A DNA stretch of 64,000 nucleotides. Source: Acidobacteriota bacterium (GTDB lineage: Bacteria > Acidobacteriota > Terriglobia > Terriglobales > SCQP01). Both the position numbers and the translations under genes were made by a program. The DNA is taken from contig JAJYIU010000023.1 in the NCBI GenBank assembly GCA_021789895.1, positions 1 through 64,000 on the forward strand. The letters are read 5' to 3'. The notes under the pieces were generated by a model. It saw only the letters and a program-made list of their open reading frames with translations, had not been told where the DNA came from and did not search any database. Shown here in pieces: positions 57,504 through 64,000 of the stretch (positions are counted from its first letter, which is position 1; every line of letters begins with the position of its first letter).

Positions 57504-58757
57504 ATGGCCAGCTTGTCGTCCCCAACCCGATCCCGCCCGGCGTTCGATGTGGAAGCCGTGCGCCGGGACTTCCCCGCCCTGCAGCAGCAGGTCAACGGCC
57601 ATCCGCTGGTGTATCTCGACAACGCCGCCACCACCCAGAAGCCGCTGCCGGTGCTGGAGGCGCTGCGCGGCTACTACGAGCGCGACTGCGCCAATATCCA
57701 TCGCAGCATTCATCAACTGGGCGAGCGCGCCACGGAGGCCTTCGAGCATACGCGGCTGGTGGCGCAACGCTTTCTCGGCGCCGGCTCGGCGCGCGAAATC
57801 GTGTTTACCGCCGGCGCGACCGCCGGCCTCAATCTCGTGGCCCAGACTTTCGGGCGCATGCGGGTGGGTTCCGGCGACGAGGTGCTGATCACCGCCATGG
57901 AGCACCATTCCAACATCGTGCCCTGGCAAATGCTGTGCCAGGAAAAAGGCGCCCGGCTCGCCGTCGTTCCGATCAACGACGCCGGCGAGCTGATCTGGGA
58001 GGCCCTGGAAGAGCGCCTGACGCCCCGCACCCGGCTGCTGGCGGTGACGCACGTTTCCAACGCGCTGGGGACGATCAACCCGCTGCGGCAAATCGTCGCC
58101 GCGGCCCACGCCCGCCAAATCCCGGTGGTGGTGGATGGGGCGCAGGCGGTGGCCCACATGCCGGTCAGCGTGGCCGAGCTGGACTGCGATTTTTATGCTT
58201 TTTCCGGCCATAAAATCTACGGCCCCACCGGCGTCGGGGTGCTCTACGGCAAAAGCGAATGGCTGGAGCGCATGCCCCCCTGGCAGGGCGGCGGCGATAT
58301 GATCCGCTCGGTCAGCTTCGAGGGCACGACGTACAATCGCGTGCCCTACAAATTCGAAGCCGGCACGCCGCACATCGCCGGGGTCATCGCGCTGGCGGCG
58401 GCGCTGGAATACGCCCTCCGGCTCGATCCCGCCGCCGCCGCCGGGCACGAAGACGGCCTGCGCGCGCTGGCCGCCGAGCGCCTGGCCGCCATCCCCGGCG
58501 TGCGGCTGATCGGCACCGCGCCGCAGAAGGTCGGCGTGCTCTCGTTCGTGATCGAAGGCATACACCCGCACGACGTCAGCACCCTGCTCGATCAGCAGGG
58601 CATCGCGGTGCGCGCCGGCCACCATTGCGCGCAGCCGCTGATGGAGCGTTACGGGGTTGCCGCCACCAGCCGCGCCTCGCTGGCCGCCTACAACACCCGG
58701 CAGGAAATCGAGGCCCTGGCCGCCGGCGTGGCGCAGGTCAAGGAGATGCTGGGCTGA
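57504..58757 (+). CDS. sufS: Cysteine desulfurase SufS
   Basis: PLP-dependent cysteine desulfurase (417 aa) that supplies sulfur to SufU and the scaffold. Motifs: YLDNAATTQKPLPV, NIHRSIHQLGERAT, HHSNIVPWQ, the Schiff-base Lys in YAFSGHKIYGPTGVGVLYG, and the catalytic Cys in VRAGHHCAQPLM. The RAGHHCAQP loop marks it as group II (SufS/CsdA) rather than IscS. It starts 9 bp after sufD and its stop overlaps the sufU start by one base (TGATG). Confidence 0.96.
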   Translation: MASLSSPTRSRPAFDVEAVRRDFPALQQQVNGHPLVYLDNAATTQKPLPVLEALRGYYERDCANIHRSIHQLGERATEAFEHTRLVAQRFLGAGSAREIVFTAGATAGLNLVAQTFGRMRVGSGDEVLITAMEHHSNIVPWQMLCQEKGARLAVVPINDAGELIWEALEERLTPRTRLLAVTHVSNALGTINPLRQIVAAAHARQIPVVVDGAQAVAHMPVSVAELDCDFYAFSGHKIYGPTGVGVLYGKSEWLERMPPWQGGGDMIRSVSFEGTTYNRVPYKFEAGTPHIAGVIALAAALEYALRLDPAAAAGHEDGLRALAAERLAAIPGVRLIGTAPQKVGVLSFVIEGIHPHDVSTLLDQQGIAVRAGHHCAQPLMERYGVAATSRASLAAYNTRQEIEALAAGVAQVKEMLG

Positions 58758-59212
58758 TGCCGGATTGGCGCGAGCTTTACCAGGAATTGATCCTGGACCA
58801 CAACCGGCGGCCGCGGAATTTCCGCCGCCCGCCGGCGGCCAACCGCGAGGCGCAGGGCTTCAATACCCTCTGCGGCGACCGCATCGTGCTCTATCTCGAC
58901 CTGCGCGACGGCATCATCGCCGACATCGGTTTCCAGGGCGCCGGCTGCGCCATTTCCACCGCCTCGGCCTCGCTTTTGACCGAGCGGCTCAAGGGCAGAA
59001 CCGCCGCCGAGGCCGAAGCGCTGTTCCGGCGCATGCACGCCCTGCTGACCGGAGTGAGCGAGCCCGCGGAAGGCCAGCCGGAGCTGGGCAAATTGGAGGC
59101 ATTGTCGGGGGTGGCGGAGTTTCCCACCCGGGTCAAGTGCGCCACCCTGGCCTGGCATACGCTGCATGCCGCGCTCGCCGGCAGCCAGGCGATGGTCAGC
59201 ACCGAAGAGTAG
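58757..59212 (+). CDS. sufU: SufU-type sulfur transfer protein
   Basis: A 151-aa IscU/SufU-fold protein that accepts sulfur from SufS; SufU members use a zinc site rather than act as the main scaffold. The three cysteines are in place: FNTLCGDRIVLYL, FQGAGCAISTASASLL and FPTRVKCATLAWHTL, with the ~20-residue insertion between the second and third that distinguishes SufU from IscU. The start overlaps the sufS stop. Confidence 0.95.
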   Translation: MPDWRELYQELILDHNRRPRNFRRPPAANREAQGFNTLCGDRIVLYLDLRDGIIADIGFQGAGCAISTASASLLTERLKGRTAAEAEALFRRMHALLTGVSEPAEGQPELGKLEALSGVAEFPTRVKCATLAWHTLHAALAGSQAMVSTEE

Positions 59213-59222
59213 GAGCGAAGAG

Positions 59223-59621
59223 ATGAAAATTCCCGGCCTGCATTCCCAAGCCGCCGCCGAGCCGGCCCCCGCGGAAAGCGCCGGCGCCGCGCCGCAAGCG
59301 CTGAGCGAAGACCGGCGCGGCGAAATCCGCGAGGCGGTGATCGCACAAATCCGCACCTGCTACGATCCTGAAATCCCGATCAACATCTACGACCTGGGAT
59401 TGATCTATGAAGTGCGGGTCGAGCCCAACGGCTTCGCCTACGTGCAGATGACGCTCACCTCGCCCGCCTGCCCTTCCGTCTATCAGTTGCCGGGCGAGGT
59501 GGAAGACAAAACCCGCGGCGTCGCCGGCGTCACCGACTGCCGCGTCGAACTGGTATGGCAACCGCCCTGGACGAAGGAAATGATGTCCGAGGCCGCGCGG
59601 CTGCAACTGGGCCTGGATTAG
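59223..59621 (+). CDS. sufT: SufT (DUF59/MIP18-family) Fe-S assembly factor
   Basis: A 132-aa protein whose last ~95 residues form a DUF59 (PaaD/MIP18) domain: YDPEIPINIYDLGLIYEVRV, MTLTSPACPSVYQLP with the conserved Cys, and VELVWQPPWTKEMMSEAARLQLG. Such proteins aid maturation of Fe-S proteins. The N-terminus is Pro/Ala-rich and probably disordered. The ATG at 59223 has AGGAG upstream. It lies 10 bp after sufU in the operon. Confidence 0.93.
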   Translation: MKIPGLHSQAAAEPAPAESAGAAPQALSEDRRGEIREAVIAQIRTCYDPEIPINIYDLGLIYEVRVEPNGFAYVQMTLTSPACPSVYQLPGEVEDKTRGVAGVTDCRVELVWQPPWTKEMMSEAARLQLGLD

Positions 59622-59640
59622 CTCTCGGGGGGGAGAAAGC

Positions 59641-60135
59641 ATGAAATTCACTTCCCAGGAAGAATATGGCCTCCGCTGCCTGCTCCAGCTTGGCCGCCAG
59701 CCGGCCGGCGCCAGCTCAAGCATTCCGGAAATTTCCCAGCGCGCCGGACTCTCCGAGCCCTACGTCGCCAAACTGCTGCGCATCCTGCGCCAGGGCAAGT
59801 TGATCACCAGCGTGCGCGGACAGGCCGGCGGCTATGCCCTGGCGCGTCCGCCCGAGCAAATCCTGGTCGGCGAGGCGCTGACCGTGCTCGGCGGCCGTCT
59901 CTTCGACGGCGAGTTCTGCGACAATCACCCCGGCCACCATACCGTCTGCAACCTTGCCGACGATTGCGCCCTGCGCTCGCTCTGGCGCACCGTGCAGGAG
60001 GTCGTGGACCAGGTGCTCAACCGCACCAGCCTGAAAGACCTGCTGGTGAGCGAGCAGCAGATGGAGAGCTGGGCCGGCAGCCTGGTCAACATCGCGCCGG
60101 CCGCAACCACGCAAGCCGGCACCTTACCCCGCTAG
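59641..60135 (+). CDS. Rrf2 family transcriptional regulator with Fe-S-type cysteines
   Basis: A 164-aa winged-helix regulator of the Rrf2/IscR family. The N-terminal MKFTSQEEYGLRCLLQL and HTH SIPEISQRAGLSEPYVAKLL with the wing VRGQAGGYAL are typical. Three cysteines lie in CDNHPGHHTVCNLADDC (C-x9-C-x5-C); IscR has C-x5-C-x5-C, so the spacing is longer but compatible with cluster binding. As the last gene of the suf operon (19 bp after sufT) it likely adjusts suf expression to Fe-S demand, perhaps through the palindrome at 53736-53755. Confidence 0.92.
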   Translation: MKFTSQEEYGLRCLLQLGRQPAGASSSIPEISQRAGLSEPYVAKLLRILRQGKLITSVRGQAGGYALARPPEQILVGEALTVLGGRLFDGEFCDNHPGHHTVCNLADDCALRSLWRTVQEVVDQVLNRTSLKDLLVSEQQMESWAGSLVNIAPAATTQAGTLPR

Positions 60136-60348
60136 CGCCGCCCCGAGGCGATGAGACACGCAGACGCGGTGTGAAGCCGTAAAATCGAGGACATCTATTT
60201 GAGATGGAAGAAGTTAATGTCAGGCGCAGGCAAAAACGAAATCCGCAAAGTGTCTCACTTCTCATTAGCATATTTTAATAAACTTAGTGGAGACAATATC
60301 CACCACAGAGGCGCGGCAGGATTTTTTTAAGTGGATTCCGATCAAGTT

Positions 60349-61740
60349 ATGCCGGTTGAAGAAGCGCCGCCGCCGCTGGCTGCCGAGCCGGAACCGGCTC
60401 AAGATCAGGCACAGCAGCCCGCGGAATCCAAGCGGCCGCGCATCGTCATCGCGGGCGCCGGTTTTGGCGGGCTTTATGCCGCCCTGGCGCTGCGCCCGGC
60501 GCGCGCCAACGTATGGCTGATTGACCGGCGCAATTTTCATCTCTTCCAGCCGCTGCTCTACCAGGTCGCGACTGCCGGGCTTTCACCGGGGGACATCGCC
60601 TGGCCGATCCGCGCCCTGCTGCGCCATCAGCCCAACACCACCGTGCTGCTGGCCGAGGTTTGCGGCCTCGATCTGCGCCGGCGCCAGGTCTTTCTGCGCT
60701 ACACCGGCGGGCCAGCGCAGTTCCAGCCGGAAACCCTGGCCTACGATTTTCTGATCCTCGCTCCCGGCTCGCGCAACAGCTATTTCGGCCATGACGCCTG
60801 GGCGGCTTCGGCCATCGGGATGAAATCGCTCGAAGACGCGCTCGAAATCCGCCGCCGCCTGCTGCTTGCCTTCGAGCGCGCCGAATACTCCGCCGCATCG
60901 CGCGCCGCCCTGCAAACCATCGCCGTCATCGGCGGCGGCCCGACCGGAGTGGAAACCGCCGGCGCGGTGATGGAAATCGCGCGCGAGGTGATGCTGCGCG
61001 ACTTTCGCAGCCTCGATCCCCGCCACACGCGCGTGGTGCTGCTCGAGGCCGGCGAGCGCCTGCTGCCGGCCTTCGCTCCGTCGCTTTCGGACTATGCCCA
61101 AAACGCCCTGCGCGCCCGCGGCGTCGAAGTCTGGACCCGCTCGCCGGTCACGGAAATTTCCGATGGCGGGCTGGCCGCCGGGGGCCGGCGGCTGCAAGCC
61201 GGCACCCTGATCTGGAGCGCCGGCGTCAGCGCCTCGCATCTCGGCCATGCCCTGGGGGCGCCGCTGGAGCGCGATGGCCGCGTGCAAGTCACGCCCGCCC
61301 TCCATCTCCCCCATCATCCTGAAGTTTTCGTGATTGGCGACCTGGCCTGGTGCGCCGGGCGCGACGGCCGTCCGCTGCCCGGCCTCGCCCCGGTGGCCAT
61401 GCAGCAGGGGCGCTGGTCGGCGCGCAATATACAGCGCGCCATCGCCCTGGGGCCGCGCGAGGGCAGTTGGGCCCGCCCCGAAGCTTACCGCCCGTTCCGC
61501 TATCGCGACAAGGGTATGCTGGCCACGATCGGCAAGCGCGCCGCGGTCGGACAGCTCGGCCGCATCCGCCTGCGCGGAGGGCTGGCCTGGCTCATCTGGG
61601 TTGGGGTGCACATACGCTATCTCATCGGCTTCCGCAACCGCTTCATGGTCGCGGTCGAATGGGCCTGGGCTTACTTCACCCCGCATCGCGCCGCCCGGCT
61701 GATTACCGAAGAGCGCCGAAGCAAGCCGCCCGCCGACTAG
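60349..61740 (+). CDS. Type II NADH:quinone oxidoreductase-like protein (NDH-2)
   Basis: A 463-aa membrane-associated flavoprotein that transfers electrons from NADH to quinone without proton pumping. Two dinucleotide folds are visible: the FAD site IVIAGAGFGGLYAALAL near residue 36 and the NADH site VIGGGPTGVETAGAV near 200; the FAD contact VFVIGDLAW and the quinone-side AMQQGRWSARNIQRA follow. The hydrophobic WLIWVGVHIRYLIGF near the C-terminus is the typical membrane anchor. The start is the ATG at 60349 or the GTG at 60331. Upstream, an imperfect tgtctcac/gtggagaca inverted repeat (60251-60295) flanks an AT-rich stretch. Confidence 0.92.
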   Translation: MPVEEAPPPLAAEPEPAQDQAQQPAESKRPRIVIAGAGFGGLYAALALRPARANVWLIDRRNFHLFQPLLYQVATAGLSPGDIAWPIRALLRHQPNTTVLLAEVCGLDLRRRQVFLRYTGGPAQFQPETLAYDFLILAPGSRNSYFGHDAWAASAIGMKSLEDALEIRRRLLLAFERAEYSAASRAALQTIAVIGGGPTGVETAGAVMEIAREVMLRDFRSLDPRHTRVVLLEAGERLLPAFAPSLSDYAQNALRARGVEVWTRSPVTEISDGGLAAGGRRLQAGTLIWSAGVSASHLGHALGAPLERDGRVQVTPALHLPHHPEVFVIGDLAWCAGRDGRPLPGLAPVAMQQGRWSARNIQRAIALGPREGSWARPEAYRPFRYRDKGMLATIGKRAAVGQLGRIRLRGGLAWLIWVGVHIRYLIGFRNRFMVAVEWAWAYFTPHRAARLITEERRSKPPAD

Positions 61741-62080
61741 AAGTGGTTTCGGATGCTGGGCGAAGCGATAAGCGTCGCTGGGCTTCGTTGTTTTGTCATG
61801 CTTTAAGCAAAACCTGCGGTTTTGCTATTGGCTCGGCAATCCTCATGTACGTCCATGTACACCAGGTCACCTCGCAGCATTGCTAAAAGCAATTTCTGCG
61901 AAATTGCTATTGCGCCTCGCTCTGCTCGCGACTTCTCCTTTCGCAAAACCTTCGGTTTTGCTTGGCTTCGCCTTGGCGTTACTGAATCGCGGAGGGTCGG
62001 AACCTGACAGGAAACCCCGACCTTCCCCACTCGACCTCGGCATATCTAACTCCCATCGGTGGACTCGTGGGCCGCCGCTA
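61741..62080. repeat. 340-bp intergenic region built of repeats (A copy 3, B copy 2, hairpins)
   Basis: Lies between convergent genes. From left: family B blocks gcttcgttgt (61782-61791) and atgtac-gtcc-atgtac (61845-61860); three perfect hairpins, agcaaaacc/ggttttgct (61806-61826), agcaattt/aaattgct (61888-61908) and gcaaaacc/ggttttgc (61943-61961); then family A with ggtcgg (61995-62000) / ccgacc (62017-62022) around ctgacaggaaa, and cggtgg (62057-62062) / ccgccg (62072-62077) around actcgtggg. No gene is seen here. Confidence 0.75.
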
Positions 62081-63760
62081 CTAGAGCTCGCCCTTTTTCA
62101 TCTCGCCCAGCAAATAATCGCAGGAGCGCACCGCCAGCGCCATGATGGTCAGGGTCGGATTCTGGCAGCCGGAGGAGGGAAACGCCGCCCCGTCCATCAC
62201 GAACAGGTTCTTGACGTCGTGCGACTGCTCGAACTGGTTGAGCACGCTCGAGCGCGGGTCGCCGCCCATGCGCGCCACCCCCAATTCGTGAATCGCCCAG
62301 CCCGGCATCGTAGGCTTGGCGTAGGCCTGTATATTGCGCGCCCCGGCCGCTTCCAGCATCTCCGCCATCTGCACCGACGCATCCGCCACCATCGCCCGCT
62401 CGTTCTCGCCATACTGCACATGGAAGCGCAAAACCGGGATTCCAAACGCGTCCACCACGTCAGGATCGATGGAGACGTGGTTTTCGAAGCGCGCCAGGCT
62501 CTCGCCAAAGCAGCCAAACCCGACGGTCACGCGCGGATCGAAGATCGCCTTTTTAAAATAGCCGCCGAAGCCGCGCGCCTGCCAGTTGTAATTGGCCCCG
62601 CCGCCGCCCTCGTAGCCGTAGCCGCGGATGAAATTTTTGTTGTAGGACTGCGGCTGGCCCGGCAGGTTTTGAAAGCGCACGAGGTAGATATCGGCCGGGC
62701 GCTTGGCGCCGCCCAGCGACGGCCGGTCGGCGACGCCGTCGAGCTCGCCGGAAGCGCCGCCGCCCATGACGTTATCCATCAGGTAATGCCCCAGTGCGCC
62801 GGAGGAGTTGGCCAGGCCGTTGGGATAGCGCGGGGTGCTGGAATTGAGCAGGATGCGGGCCGATTCGAGCGCCTGGGCGCACAGCACCACGGTGCGCCCG
62901 CGCACTTCCACCGCCCGGCGGGTGATGCGGTCAATATAGAGCAGGCCGCGGGCGCGGTTGCGGGCGTCATCCATCAGCACCTGGTAGCCCATGGCGTTGG
63001 TGATGTGGGTGCAGCGCCCGGTGCGCAGGGCGTCGGCGATGGTGGTGAAGTTGGAATTGAAATAGGAGTGGGTGACGCAGCCGCGGTGGCAGGGGCCGCA
63101 GTAATGGCAGGGAGCGCGGCCGTTGATGCCGCGCGTCAGATTGGCCGAACGCGCCTGGGTCATGGTGCGGCCCAGCCGGGACTTGACGCGATCGCGAAAA
63201 CGCCACTCGGCGCAGGTCAGTCCCATCATCGGCTGGAACTGCCCGTCGGGGAGTTGCGGCAGGCCTTCTTTCATGCCGGTAATGCCGACGTATTCTTCCA
63301 CCAGGTCGTAATAGGGCGCCAGGTCTTTATAGCGCAGTGGCCAGTTGACCCCATAGCCGTCATGATCGGCGGCGGCCAGATCGTAATCGCTCAGCCGCAG
63401 GCTGACCCGTCCCCAGCAGTTGGTGCGCCCGCCGGTCATGCGGATGCGCGCCTGCCAACTGAACGGCATGCCCGCGTCGTGGGTGAAGGGCTCTTCGCGG
63501 TCGTTGCAGTACCAGGCGTGGGTGTATTCGTCGCAGGCGTAGCACTGGGTCTGGACCGGCTGCGCCGCCTGCAGCAGGTAGCGCGCCTGGTTGCGGAAGG
63601 GCAACTGATAGGCCGGCTTGTGCTCGGTAAAATTCGCGTCGGTCTGCTGGCGGCCGGCATCCACCAGCGCCACTTTCAACCCGGCCTCGGTCAGCCGCTT
63701 CGCCGCCCAGCCGCCCGAGGCGCCCGAGCCGACCACGATGGCATCGTAAATTTCGCCCAT
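62081..63760 (-). CDS. GMC family oxidoreductase
   Basis: A 559-aa FAD-dependent oxidoreductase of the glucose-methanol-choline family. The FAD site YDAIVVGSGASGGWAAKRL opens the protein, the middle carries CHYCGPCHRGCVTHSYFNS, a Cys-rich insertion of the gluconate/sugar dehydrogenase-like group, and the C-terminus has HELGVARMGGDPRSSVLN with the catalytic His and FVMDGAAFPSSGCQNPTLT. I choose the ATG at 63760 (MGEIYDAIVV); the open frame to 63811 lacks homology. Members of this type often pair with a small gluconate-dehydrogenase subunit 3 protein; a divergent exported gene follows but is cut by the window. Confidence 0.93.
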   Translation of the reverse strand: MGEIYDAIVVGSGASGGWAAKRLTEAGLKVALVDAGRQQTDANFTEHKPAYQLPFRNQARYLLQAAQPVQTQCYACDEYTHAWYCNDREEPFTHDAGMPFSWQARIRMTGGRTNCWGRVSLRLSDYDLAAADHDGYGVNWPLRYKDLAPYYDLVEEYVGITGMKEGLPQLPDGQFQPMMGLTCAEWRFRDRVKSRLGRTMTQARSANLTRGINGRAPCHYCGPCHRGCVTHSYFNSNFTTIADALRTGRCTHITNAMGYQVLMDDARNRARGLLYIDRITRRAVEVRGRTVVLCAQALESARILLNSSTPRYPNGLANSSGALGHYLMDNVMGGGASGELDGVADRPSLGGAKRPADIYLVRFQNLPGQPQSYNKNFIRGYGYEGGGGANYNWQARGFGGYFKKAIFDPRVTVGFGCFGESLARFENHVSIDPDVVDAFGIPVLRFHVQYGENERAMVADASVQMAEMLEAAGARNIQAYAKPTMPGWAIHELGVARMGGDPRSSVLNQFEQSHDVKNLFVMDGAAFPSSGCQNPTLTIMALAVRSCDYLLGEMKKGEL

Positions 63761-63873
63761 GCTTTGGCTGCATCCTCCCCTGCGCCGCGCTTTTTCACAG
63801 CATAGCAGCACTGCATGCGCTGACTTGTAGTGGCTACGGGTATGATGATGCTGCAGTCCCGGGAGCTCGCACC

Positions 63874-64000
63874 ATGCGCTTCAGTCCCCGCCTCGTTCCG
63901 GCCATCGCGGCCCTGGCGCTGGCCGCGGCGGCCGCGCCGCCCGCTGCGCCGGCCTCCGCCGTGCCGCCGAAATACCGCCATTTCCAGCTCACCGTTTATA
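63874..64000 (+). CDS. Exported protein, 5' end only
   Basis: The first ~42 codons of a gene cut by the window end. MRFSPRLVPAIAALALAAA is a signal peptide with a likely cleavage after APASA; the mature part begins VPPKYRHFQLTVY. The frame is open to the end. Identity unknown. It is divergent from the GMC oxidoreductase, with 113 bp between the starts. Confidence 0.6.
   Translation, partial: MRFSPRLVPAIAALALAAAAAPPAAPASAVPPKYRHFQLTVY

Noticed and set aside
56619-58625. 668-codon minus-strand frame across sufD and sufS
   Set aside because: Antisense shadow of two clearly identified genes, without motifs, signal or ribosome site.
61793-63805. 670-codon plus-strand frame opposite the GMC oxidoreductase
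   Set aside because: Shadow of the GMC gene; the first part runs through repeats and hairpins.

Overview
The window is GC-rich, densely packed bacterial chromosome. Overlapping ATGA/TGATG gene joints, serine/threonine kinases fused to TPR or PD40 repeats, DUF1080 and Gfo/Idh/MocA sugar genes and a SufBCDSU-SufT-Rrf2 operon together suggest an Acidobacteriota member. That assignment is inferred from gene content; no rRNA or other phylogenetic marker lies in the window.

Region by region: (1) 0.16-6.1 kb, minus strand: a protein-quality-control block, tig-clpP-clpX-lon. (2) 6.2-9.7 kb: a ketoacyl synthase with its own carrier protein, then PolX. (3) 9.7-17.1 kb: a LolC/E-type permease, and divergent from it an unusual fusion of a Clp N-terminal domain to a LolD-like ABC ATPase; then ClpC, a secreted protein and a ClpB/C-like AAA+ protein that has only the second ATPase domain. 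(4) 17.1-21.6 kb: ccdA-tlpA-DsbD-N redox genes and the kbl-tdh threonine degradation pair. (5) 21.9-30.8 kb: a beta-propeller lipoprotein, uronate isomerase with an operator-like palindrome on its start codon, an NCS1 permease, a GT4 glycosyltransferase and a DUF2075 nuclease/helicase-like protein. (6) 30.8-37.1 kb, minus strand: the most interesting locus, an apparent hybrid RiPP operon. In transcription order it holds a borosin-binding-domain (SonA-like) peptide, a split-borosin backbone N-methyltransferase (SonM-like), a Nif11-like peptide, a Ser/Thr kinase-TPR protein, a YcaO and a TfuA protein. (7) 37.3-45.2 kb: sugar metabolism, with two cupin-type phosphoglucose isomerases, a ROK kinase, a mannose-6-phosphate isomerase, two Gfo/Idh/MocA oxidoreductases and a DUF1080 lipoprotein. 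(8) 45.5-51.9 kb: a phosphoesterase, then an FHA-GAF-PP2C phosphatase divergent from a PD40 Ser/Thr kinase. (9) 51.9-53.7 kb: an integrase remnant, tRNA-Leu(CAA), DUF72 and DUF4337 genes. (10) 53.7-60.1 kb: sufBCDSUT-rrf2, headed by a perfect palindrome. (11) 60.3-64 kb: NDH-2, a repeat-filled intergenic stretch, a GMC oxidoreductase and the start of an exported protein.

Functionally, the RiPP locus combines two chemistries that both act on peptide backbone amides: N-methylation by the borosin enzyme and, by family precedent, thioamidation by YcaO-TfuA. It also carries two different leader-type peptides. I know of no described system with this composition. Two families of dispersed intergenic repeats are present; in one of them the hairpin stems co-vary between copies.
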